A DNA stretch of 30,381 nucleotides. Origin: JAJTFW01 sp964534995. GTDB taxonomy: Bacteria; Bacteroidota; Bacteroidia; AKYH767-A; OLB10. The notes beneath the pieces are model-generated. The model ran no database searches. It worked only from the letters and a program-made list of their open reading frames with translations, and was not told the origin of the DNA. The position numbers and the translations under genes were made by a program. The first letter of the stretch is position 1. Each line of letters begins with the position of its first letter. Where the stretch lies: contig CAZHSC010000042.1 of NCBI GenBank assembly GCA_964534995.1, positions 1-30,381 of the forward strand. The letters are read 5' to 3'. Positions 23,688-30,381 of the stretch are shown in pieces.

Positions 23688-23697
23688 NNNNNNNNNN
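23688..23697. other. Assembly gap (ten Ns)
   Basis: Ten consecutive Ns mark a scaffold join or masked bases. The true gap length is not known. It lies between the terminator of the 1534-aa gene and the promoter of the propeller gene, so either could be incomplete, and genes could be missing. Confidence 0.97.
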
Positions 23698-23740
23698 ATG
23701 ATTAATTAATAATGCAAGTACACCTGAAATGCAGGTGAAT

Positions 23741-23774
23741 AAAAAAGGCCACCCTTTAGGGGCAGCCTTTTTTT
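23741..23774 (-). terminator. Terminator of the 1534-aa T9SS protein gene
   Basis: On the minus strand AAAAAAAGGCTGCCCC, a short loop and GGGTGGCCTTTTTT form a stem with a small internal mismatch, ending in a U-tract. It begins 17 nt after the stop codon. A second small hairpin, CACCTG/CAGGTG with a 5-nt loop, lies just beyond at 23721-23737. Confidence 0.82.
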
Positions 23775-23790
23775 AACGCATCTGCGTTGC

Positions 23791-26700
23791 TTAGTGCGCA
23801 ACAATCATGCGTTTGGTAATTTGTTGACCTTCGTAGATGAAAGTATAAGTGTAAAGACCGGGGGCAAGCTGTGAAGTAGCATATTGAACAGTATGCTTGC
23901 CTGCTGCCATGTTTTCATCAGCCAATACATCTATTACCTGGCCTATCATATCATACAGCACAATTTTCACCTGGCCTTCGGCAGGAATCATATATTCAAA
24001 GGTGGTATTCACATCACTTGGATTCGGATAGTTCTGGCTGATACCAAAATTGTTTACAGCAAATTCATCCACTCCCAGCGGTGTGCAGGGGCCGAGATCT
24101 TCGAAACACACATCATCTATTGACCAGCCTTCGTCATTCGCGCTGTAATCAGAAGCAAACCTCCAGCGGATGATCAGCTGGGTATTTACATCCGGGCGGA
24201 AAGTTTTTTCCGCATAAATCCAGTCATTCCTGATGCCGGTGTATCCCCGCTGAGAAGGGTCTGTGGGATCGAGTTCAGATACATAGGTGTAATTCGGACT
24301 GGCGCCATACAATAATGTGTTGGGTGTGCCGGTCATATCCAAACGGTTCCAGGTTAAACCATAATCAGTAGAGTAGTCGAGGGCGCCACCATCAGAGCCA
24401 TATTCCATACGGAATTCATGGTGGAAACTGATTTTATAGCAATGTCCTGTTTCTACCCTGAAGAGAGAAGAGAACAATCCGGAAGAGTCCTTATCGGAAT
24501 AGTTGGTGTTCAATTTGGTTGACCAGGCTTTCACGCCGGTACGTGCACCACTCAAATTGGTTTTTGCAGGTGTACCAAATTCCCACTGGCTTTCATTGCG
24601 ATAGGTCAGCGCATTTGCAGTTACCCATTGATTACCGCTTTCAAAACTGGTGCAATAAGGATATTGGGAAGTAGTTACCGAGTCAAAGACCAGTACGGTT
24701 ACACAAGAGGTATCATCAAACTGGTTAAGGTCGGTAGCTCCGTTTGGACTGTCAGTATATACACATACCTCATGGAATCCGGGGACAGCAATCCAGGTAT
24801 TGTTGAAATTATGTACCTGTGTACTGTCAGGAAGTAATCCGTTAGGGGTATAAGAAACCGGGTCACTGGACACAATGGAGCCATCAATCTGAAGGGTTAC
24901 ATTGTGATTAAATACCGTATTGATACCATTGTTATTAATAGGCGCGGCGAAAGTGATAGGCTGGCCCGGGAAGATCAGCTGATTGGGAACGGAGGTGTTA
25001 ACACTGACTGTGGTAACAGACAATGGAATCGGAACGAAGATTTCAAAATTGTCGACCGATACTCCGTCTGAGTTGGTGAATGCCACCGAGGTGTAAACAA
25101 AACGGAATTGAACCAGGGGTACGAGTCCGCCTACAGCGGAGGTAACATCTTTGAAGATAGATTGAATCCACAAACCGCTGTTATCGTCCCAGCTATCGTT
25201 GTTATTGTACCAGTTGGTGACGATCTGCGTGGTGGGTTGCAATAATACCCATGGACCGTTATTCACGCTGTACTCAATATACATCTTATCGCCGAAGGCA
25301 TTCATTACCCTGTTTTGATAAAACTTAAGTACTGCCGCCTGCGCATTGCTGAAATCAAAGAAGGGGGTAGTTACATAGGTGAATGCATTGCCGGTAACGC
25401 CTGAATTCAGGTTTACGTCCCAACAGGTGGGGGGTGAGTAAGCCAGTGAAGTACCACCGAAGTTAGGTGTACCGAATTCCCAGATAGTTCCCGGGTCACC
25501 ACCCGGATTGATATAAGGCGCCCATCCGATATTACCGGAATCAAAATCATCAGCGTAACTGGTAATATAGGTCGGTGTTATAATTGGCTGACCGATTACA
25601 TCAGCGCAGGTAGTGTCATTAGCAGGCTGATTATCGGTTGGTAAACTGGTCCATGCGCAAATGGTGTTGACACCTTGCTGGAAGGTGAAACTGGGCAACA
25701 CCACGGTTGTAATTCCGCAGGGAGGAAGAGAGCCTGTCCAGGTGATAGTTTGGGGATTTCCGCCATTTACTGTATAAGTTATCGGAGTGCTGGTGATGGT
25801 AGTAGAACCAAAATTCTCAAGGGTAACCACAACTGAGGTGCTGGCCCCCACCGGAGCGCCACCTGTAGGCTGGGTAATAGCGGTAATACCTACATCATCA
25901 CCCTGCGCAGCATAAATACAGAAATCATCAAGTGTGAATCCATCTGTAATTACTGAAGCATCGGATGTGAAAACAAACCTGAATTGAACGGGAACCGGGC
26001 TGTTAAAGATACCGGTAGTACAGCACAGCTTATAGGTGGATTTTATCCATCCTGCGGAGTTTCCGGTCCATGCGTTAACATTGCTGGAATTCAGCTGATC
26101 ATCATTGTACCAGTTTTGCCCGCAAGGGTCAGGGTTGGCGATGCTGCCGGTTCCGACAATGGTCCAGCTGGCACCGTTGTTATTACTGTATTCGAGACGG
26201 GTACCATCCCATGCATTTTCGCAGTTGTAATTGAGGAAAAACTCAATCCTGCCGGCTGAAATACCGGAGAAGTCAAAATAGGGGGTATACAATTCACATT
26301 CCGCATTGTTGGTGTAGGCAGCGTTAAGATTTACGTCCCAGGCGTTGACACCGCTATTGGCACTATTAGTTAAGCCGAAGGCCGGTGTTCCAAGTTCCCA
26401 TATAGAGCCTGTACTGGCTCCGGCAGCCACCTGATTCGACCAGCCAATGTTACCGGACTCAAAATCGTCACAGTAGGAGGGTGAAGGAACGAGGGTGGGA
26501 ATGCCAATGAAACTGGCGCATATTGTATCATTAAATCCTACACAATCCCCTGTGAGTTCTGTCCAGATACAAATGGTGTAAGAGTTGGGTAAAACCGGGG
26601 TATTGGGAATGGTGAACTGCGTAACAGCACCTGCTGCCAGGGTACCGGTAAAAGGAATGGGCGCTTGTGGTGTTCCGTTTATCGACCAGCCAATGTTGAA

Positions 26701-28395
26701 GGTACTTTGAGCGAGTTGTCCGAAGTTTTCAATGTTCACAGTGATGTCGGTAGTACCACCCGCAGGCTGACCGCTTCCCGGTATTGGTGTTACAATGCTG
26801 GTTACACCAAGATCGTCATTACAGGGAACGATGATGCAGAAATCATCGATGTGGAAACCGGCATCCTGAACGGAGGCATCGGAAGTGAAGACAAACTTAA
26901 ACTGTACTGCGGTAGAGCCGGGTATGGCAGGAACAGTACCCAGTTTGTACCTTGATTCAAGCCATCCGGAAGGGGTAGGCGTGCCTTCCCAGCCAGGTAA
27001 TCCACTAGAAATAAGAGAATTGGATGTGTACCAATTAACGCCATTAGGGTCGTTTTGTACTCCAAGCACATTCCAGGTATTACCGCCATCATTGGTGTAT
27101 TCAATACGGACACCATCCCATGCGCCTTCCACAGCCCGGTTCTGCCAGAAACTCATGTTGGCTACCGTAGTAGTTGAGAAATCAAATACGGGAGAAATTA
27201 AACTGGAATTACAGCTGGGAGAATAAGAAGGGTTTCCGGCCACTTCACCCACACCCCATACATTGGGTGGAGAGTGTGGTGTACTTAATGTAGGTCCGGA
27301 GGGAGCTCCCCAGGTCCAGGGGGTACCCTGACTGTTGGGATCCGGTGTCCAGAGTTGGTTTTGAATGTCAAAATCATCGCAGAATGGGAAACTGATGCCA
27401 TCAACAGGGTAAAAACAAAACTCGCCGATAGCAGGATATCTCACCAGGTTATTGCATCCCGAACCATCTGTTGCTTCAATCCACCAGCAAATGGTATCGC
27501 CGGGTTGTGCCGCAGGAATCTGGCCGGCATAAATCGAATCAGACAAGTTGACCATTAAGGTGTTTTGGGCAGGGCCACCATTCACGGTGTAATACAAATC
27601 CGCGAAACCGGGGCCAACAAAAGGATGCACAATACCACTTGGGTCATTGATGTATGCAAAAACGTCAAAGGGACCCAGGTTAAAAACTGTACCTGACCAA
27701 AACGCCTGACCGGCAACAGGTGTAGAAACAGTGGGGTCTATCAACTCACAGGGAGCTGCTGTAACGCAAATGTCATCCAGCAACCAGCCGTAACGTCCGC
27801 CGAGTCCGTTTACAACATCGGTCATTTTAAAGCGAATCTGCACGGTAGCCTGATTTTTTACTGCCTGAGATATGTCAAATGACTCGGCCTTCCACCAGGC
27901 ATTGGTGGGTGCAGTTGGAGTACCCGGAGCCCAGTCAAGGTAAGATCCTTCTGTGAAGGAGTTGTTCTGGGCAACAAATACACCGCCGGGAGGGGGGCTG
28001 GGCTGATAGATACAGTTTCCCGTTCCGGTAGGTGGAAGTGGGTTGGCATCAAATTGTGTCCAGGTATTACCTCCGTCAATGGAGAATTCAAGGGTAGCGG
28101 CATCTGTAAATTCAATTTTACAGATCTGCTTGAAATCAAGAATAACGAAGTTTTGACCTACCGTGCTGAATACAGGTGATGTCAGCGTAACGGGACCTCC
28201 ACCAGCCTGGTATTGCCCTCTGTAACAGTTCGGGGAGCTGACGGAATAATTGTTGTCAATACTCCAGCCCGGAACTCCGGAGGATGTCGCACTAACCGTT
28301 CCTCCATCGAAATTTTCACACCAAACCTGTGTGGCCTGTGGGTAGGCAGCAGCATAGGTTAAGAGTGCAAAAAACGTAAGTATTAATCTTTTCAT
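23791..28395 (-). CDS. Giant modular T9SS cargo protein with five anchor/MAM-like modules
   Basis: This is a 1534-aa secreted protein. The signal peptide is MKRLILTFFALLTYAAAYPQ. Five related β-sandwich modules of the choice-of-anchor/MAM type lie at about 22-216, 337-525, 640-830, 946-1121 and 1247-1437. Each opens with a Cys/Asp-Phe-(Glu/Asp)-Ser/Gly segment (YCDDFESGNIGW, YADDFDSGNIGW, YCTSFESGNQW). Each ends with a (I/L/V)DDxC or DNF turn (HIDDFCI, TLDDFCI, SVDNFEI, SIDDVCF). They alternate with four Ig or CARDB-like linkers (about 217-335, 528-632, 833-936, 1124-1236), for example VVVTLENFGS. The last 85 residues are a type A T9SS sorting domain (ISQNYPNPSDVNTTFEYMIP, GLYTYTFIYEGQQ). It is likely an adhesive or structural surface protein; no catalytic motif was seen. 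Confidence 0.88.
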   Translation of the reverse strand: MKRLILTFFALLTYAAAYPQATQVWCENFDGGTVSATSSGVPGWSIDNNYSVSSPNCYRGQYQAGGGPVTLTSPVFSTVGQNFVILDFKQICKIEFTDAATLEFSIDGGNTWTQFDANPLPPTGTGNCIYQPSPPPGGVFVAQNNSFTEGSYLDWAPGTPTAPTNAWWKAESFDISQAVKNQATVQIRFKMTDVVNGLGGRYGWLLDDICVTAAPCELIDPTVSTPVAGQAFWSGTVFNLGPFDVFAYINDPSGIVHPFVGPGFADLYYTVNGGPAQNTLMVNLSDSIYAGQIPAAQPGDTICWWIEATDGSGCNNLVRYPAIGEFCFYPVDGISFPFCDDFDIQNQLWTPDPNSQGTPWTWGAPSGPTLSTPHSPPNVWGVGEVAGNPSYSPSCNSSLISPVFDFSTTTVANMSFWQNRAVEGAWDGVRIEYTNDGGNTWNVLGVQNDPNGVNWYTSNSLISSGLPGWEGTPTPSGWLESRYKLGTVPAIPGSTAVQFKFVFTSDASVQDAGFHIDDFCIIVPCNDDLGVTSIVTPIPGSGQPAGGTTDITVNIENFGQLAQSTFNIGWSINGTPQAPIPFTGTLAAGAVTQFTIPNTPVLPNSYTICIWTELTGDCVGFNDTICASFIGIPTLVPSPSYCDDFESGNIGWSNQVAAGASTGSIWELGTPAFGLTNSANSGVNAWDVNLNAAYTNNAECELYTPYFDFSGISAGRIEFFLNYNCENAWDGTRLEYSNNNGASWTIVGTGSIANPDPCGQNWYNDDQLNSSNVNAWTGNSAGWIKSTYKLCCTTGIFNSPVPVQFRFVFTSDASVITDGFTLDDFCIYAAQGDDVGITAITQPTGGAPVGASTSVVVTLENFGSTTITSTPITYTVNGGNPQTITWTGSLPPCGITTVVLPSFTFQQGVNTICAWTSLPTDNQPANDTTCADVIGQPIITPTYITSYADDFDSGNIGWAPYINPGGDPGTIWEFGTPNFGGTSLAYSPPTCWDVNLNSGVTGNAFTYVTTPFFDFSNAQAAVLKFYQNRVMNAFGDKMYIEYSVNNGPWVLLQPTTQIVTNWYNNNDSWDDNSGLWIQSIFKDVTSAVGGLVPLVQFRFVYTSVAFTNSDGVSVDNFEIFVPIPLSVTTVSVNTSVPNQLIFPGQPITFAAPINNNGINTVFNHNVTLQIDGSIVSSDPVSYTPNGLLPDSTQVHNFNNTWIAVPGFHEVCVYTDSPNGATDLNQFDDTSCVTVLVFDSVTTSQYPYCTSFESGNQWVTANALTYRNESQWEFGTPAKTNLSGARTGVKAWSTKLNTNYSDKDSSGLFSSLFRVETGHCYKISFHHEFRMEYGSDGGALDYSTDYGLTWNRLDMTGTPNTLLYGASPNYTYVSELDPTDPSQRGYTGIRNDWIYAEKTFRPDVNTQLIIRWRFASDYSANDEGWSIDDVCFEDLGPCTPLGVDEFAVNNFGISQNYPNPSDVNTTFEYMIPAEGQVKIVLYDMIGQVIDVLADENMAAGKHTVQYATSQLAPGLYTYTFIYEGQQITKRMIVAH

Positions 28396-28446
28396 AGGGT
28401 ATTGGGTTTTTATTTTAATAACGCGTGATTTTTATTGTATAATCTT

Positions 28447-28454
28447 CAAAAATA
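28447..28454 (-). promoter_or_regulatory. Possible -7 box of the 1534-aa protein gene
   Basis: The minus strand reads TATTTTTG, matching TAnnTTTG, 52 nt before the ATG. No TTG lies at the usual distance in this AT-rich stretch, so chance occurrence is possible. Confidence 0.33.
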
Positions 28455-28612
28455 GAAATTATACCAATGGGTACAGTGGCCATTCGGTTTTTTTTTCTTG
28501 AATTATTAACAGAAAAGTAATCTGTTGTTGACTAAGATGACTCTTTTTAGGACCGGATGGTTGCACGAAGCATAAAATATTTTTCATTAGCAACCTGTCA
28601 ATACAGATATTC

Positions 28613-28647
28613 AAAAACGCATGCTGCCATTCCTGTTCCGGAACGGC
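28613..28647 (-). terminator. Probable terminator of the homogentisate dioxygenase gene
   Basis: On the minus strand GCCGTTCC (28647-28640) pairs with GGAATGGC (28633-28626) through one G-U pair, with a 6-nt loop. A TTTTTG run follows after 8 nt (28618-28613). The delayed U-tract makes it less than ideal. Confidence 0.5.
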
Positions 28648-28681
28648 ATCCCCCTTTTACTTTTTTCCAGTCGCAAACTAA

Positions 28682-29842
28682 CTATTCGTCCATCCAGGAT
28701 TTATAATAGTTGTCACTCATGATTTTTAAGCCCTCCTCAGTGAGCCATAGAGGTTTAAAGGTGTCAATCATAACCGCCAGTTCACGGGTTTCCTTTTTAC
28801 CGATACTCTTTTCAACTGTTCCGGGGTGAGGGCCATGGGGTATCCCCGCAGGATGCAAGGTGATCATACCCCGGGAAACGCTTTTACGGCTCATGAAATC
28901 ACCGTCCACGTAGTACAAAACTTCATCTGAGTCAACGTTGCTGTGATTATAAGGTGCAGGAATCGCCTCCGGGTGATAGTCATATAAGCGGGGAACGAAG
29001 GAGCAGATTACATAGTTATCGGCTTCAAAAGTCTGATGTACGGGCGGGGGTTGATGAACCCTTCCCGTAATTGGTTCAAAATCATGGATACTTAAAGCCC
29101 AGGGATAATGGTTTCCGTCCCAGCCAATGGCGTCAAAAGGATGTGTGGCATATACATAGGGATATACGATTCCCTGCTTTTTAATCATGACCCTGAATTC
29201 CCCCTTTTCATCATGTGTTTCCAGGTCAACCGGCTTACGTATGTCCCGCTCACAAAAAGGCGCGTGTTCTTCTAACTGACCATAGGCATTGCGGTAACGA
29301 CGGGGCGTTTCTATGGGTGAAAAGGACTCTACTATCAGCAAGCGGTTGTTACTGTCATTGAAATGAAGCTGAAAAATAGTCCCTCTCGGTATGATGAGGT
29401 AATCACCGTATGAAAATGTAATGTTACCATAAATAGTTTTTAAGACACCACTCCCTTCATGCACAAATATCATTTCGTCTGCATCCGCGTTTTTCAGAAA
29501 GTAATCGCTGATCGATTTTCTGGGCGCTGCCAGCGCTATGTGCAGGTCGTTGTTTACAAGTACTGCTTTCTTGCTTTCTATATAGTCATCTTCAGGTAGG
29601 ACATGAAATCCTTCAAAACTCTGATGCCTTAGAAAACGCTGGAAGGCGATTTTTGGCTCCCGGCTAAAGGGTTCACCCACTGATTTCACCAATGTGGGAG
29701 CATGGCTGTGATATATCAGAGAGTAAACGTTGGAAAACCCATGGGTCGATACCAGTTCCTCAGCGTATAAACTGCCGTCAGGCTTACGGAATTGCGTGTG
29801 ACGTTTGTGAGGGAATTTACCAAGTGAATGATACTGAGGCAT
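28682..29842 (-). CDS. hmgA: Homogentisate 1,2-dioxygenase
   Basis: This is a 386-aa Fe(II)-dependent ring-cleaving dioxygenase that turns homogentisate into maleylacetoacetate in tyrosine and phenylalanine breakdown. The N-terminus MPQYHSLGKFPHKRHTQFRK is typical of the shorter bacterial form; the human enzyme is about 445 aa. The cupin-like core includes DADEMIFVHEGSGVLKT and GDYLIIPRGTIFQ. The metal site is in YNHSNVDSDEVLYYVDG (His and an acidic residue) and in LHPAGIPHGPHPG (His). PPPVHQTFEADNYVICSFVP supplies the active-site histidine region. The divergent neighbour is a fumarylacetoacetate hydrolase, two steps later in the same pathway, which strongly supports the call. A palindromic divergent promoter lies between them. 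Confidence 0.95.
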   Translation of the reverse strand: MPQYHSLGKFPHKRHTQFRKPDGSLYAEELVSTHGFSNVYSLIYHSHAPTLVKSVGEPFSREPKIAFQRFLRHQSFEGFHVLPEDDYIESKKAVLVNNDLHIALAAPRKSISDYFLKNADADEMIFVHEGSGVLKTIYGNITFSYGDYLIIPRGTIFQLHFNDSNNRLLIVESFSPIETPRRYRNAYGQLEEHAPFCERDIRKPVDLETHDEKGEFRVMIKKQGIVYPYVYATHPFDAIGWDGNHYPWALSIHDFEPITGRVHQPPPVHQTFEADNYVICSFVPRLYDYHPEAIPAPYNHSNVDSDEVLYYVDGDFMSRKSVSRGMITLHPAGIPHGPHPGTVEKSIGKKETRELAVMIDTFKPLWLTEEGLKIMSDNYYKSWMDE

Positions 29843-29902
29843 ATGCTTTAAGTGAATAATGGTATTGGGAGATAGCGAATGAATTTTAATAGATTACTGA
29901 GG

Positions 29903-29929
29903 GCAAAGGTAACCAATGGTTACTTTTGC
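29903..29929. promoter_or_regulatory. Palindromic divergent promoter/operator of hmgA and the FAH gene
   Basis: GCAAAGGTAACC (29903-29914) and GGTTACTTTTGC (29918-29929) are inverted copies matching at 11 of 12 positions around AAT. Each arm contains a consensus -7 box: TACCTTTG on the minus strand (29911-29904, towards hmgA) and TACTTTTG on the plus strand (29921-29928, towards FAH). One dimeric regulator bound here could block both promoters. Neither box has a well-placed TTG, which would suit activator dependence. The symmetry is observed; the regulation is inferred. Confidence 0.58.
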
Positions 29930-29946
29930 ATGCTAAATATAGCATG
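29929..29946. repeat. Inverted repeat just before the FAH start codon
   Basis: CATGCTA (29929-29935) and TAGCATG (29940-29946) are perfect inverted copies around AATA, ending one nucleotide before the FAH start codon. It could be a second operator half or a small hairpin in the FAH leader. Confidence 0.4.
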
Positions 29947-29947
29947 T

Positions 29948-30381
29948 ATGAAATTAGTATCGTATTTGAACGAAGGAGAATCCACACTGGGCCTGTTTGT
30001 TAAAGATAAAATATTTCCGGCAGGTGTTTTAGGTAACAAGCTGAATATTAAAGTAGCCGGCTCTATGAAAGCTTTGCTGGAGGGAGAAGAAAAAGCCATG
30101 GATGCACTCAGAAAGGTGGAGCAGGCTTTACTGGAAGGTAGGGTGGAAATCCCGGGATTTCTCTGGTCGGAGTTGCAGATTCAGGCTCCTGTGCCTTATC
30201 CGAGTTCCTGCCGCGATGGCTATGCCTTCCGGCAACATGTTGCAGCAGCCCGCAGGAACCGGAAAGTGGAGATGATTCCCGAGTTTGATGAATATCCTAT
30301 CTTTTATTTTACCAACCACAATGCTATTCAGGGACCCGGTGATATCTGGTGTATGCCCGATCATTTTAAGCAGCTGGATTT
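29948..30381 (+). CDS. Fumarylacetoacetate hydrolase family protein, N-terminal part (cut by window edge)
   Basis: An open frame from the ATG at 29948 runs off the window after 144 full codons. It matches the bacterial FAA hydrolase form of about 330 aa. Early residues read MKLVSYLNEGESTLGLFVKD, followed by a helical segment. PVPYPSSCRDGYAFRQHVAA (about residues 90-109) carries the conserved Arg-Asp and His of the N-terminal active-site region. EFDEYPIFYFTNHNAIQGPG follows. The enzyme splits fumarylacetoacetate into fumarate and acetoacetate, the last step of homogentisate catabolism, in agreement with the divergent hmgA. Maleylacetoacetate isomerase is not in the window. FAH-fold proteins include other hydrolases and decarboxylases, but context makes the tyrosine-pathway role likely. 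Confidence 0.88.
   Translation, partial: MKLVSYLNEGESTLGLFVKDKIFPAGVLGNKLNIKVAGSMKALLEGEEKAMDALRKVEQALLEGRVEIPGFLWSELQIQAPVPYPSSCRDGYAFRQHVAAARRNRKVEMIPEFDEYPIFYFTNHNAIQGPGDIWCMPDHFKQLD

Noticed and set aside
23791..28395. CRISPR or DNA tandem-repeat array within the repetitive-looking large gene
   Set aside because: The repetition is at protein-module level with diverged DNA; there are no regularly spaced identical repeats anywhere in the window.

Overview
The window looks like chromosomal DNA from a member of the phylum Bacteroidota. It contains three proteins with type IX secretion (T9SS) C-terminal sorting domains, Bat-type genes, and a DUF4293 gene beside a Rho gene with a long N-terminal insertion. 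Promoters match the TTG-N17-21-TAnnTTTG consensus of the phylum, and gene starts lack strong Shine-Dalgarno sequences. I cannot name a genus. A run of ten Ns (23688-23697) shows this is a draft or metagenome scaffold. The right part also encodes aerobic homogentisate catabolism.

Layout. The left edge holds the first 190 codons of rho (minus strand), divergent from a DUF4293 membrane protein. From 1312 to 6245 a minus-strand block reads, in transcription order: TPMT-like methyltransferase, NlpC/P60 peptidase, PyrR-like phosphoribosyltransferase, BatD, BatE, YfcE-like phosphodiesterase. From 6365 to 9129 an LtaS/OpgB-type phosphoglycerol transferase-like protein overlaps a diacylglycerol kinase by 4 nt, a plausible lipid head-group transfer and DAG-recycling pair. 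From 9230 to 10681 a DUF5011 lipoprotein diverges from two small tandem lipoproteins that share an N-terminal sequence. A PIN-PhoH ATPase follows (minus).

On the plus strand, a BatA/VWA membrane protein overlaps by 4 nt a dihydroorotase homologue that has lost all four expected metal-binding histidines. A tRNA-Ala(GGC) with its terminator follows. Immediately downstream, the 'empty' 16.27-16.81 kb stretch is a decayed N-terminal fragment of an MmeI-type (type IIL) restriction-modification protein. Next come a T9SS-exported CotH-kinase/lamin-tail protein and a SulP anion transporter.

On the minus strand lie two large T9SS cargo proteins, a BNR/Asp-box propeller protein (894 aa) and a 1534-aa protein built from five related anchor/MAM-like modules. 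The right edge holds homogentisate 1,2-dioxygenase (minus) divergent from a truncated fumarylacetoacetate hydrolase gene (plus). The promoter between them is a near-perfect palindrome whose two arms each carry a -7 box.

I did not find one clear, complete, undescribed system. The best leads are the metal-site-less dihydroorotase coupled to the BatA/VWA protein, the restriction-modification fossil next to the tRNA, the paired small lipoproteins with 11-residue periodicity, and the palindromic divergent hmgA/FAH promoter.
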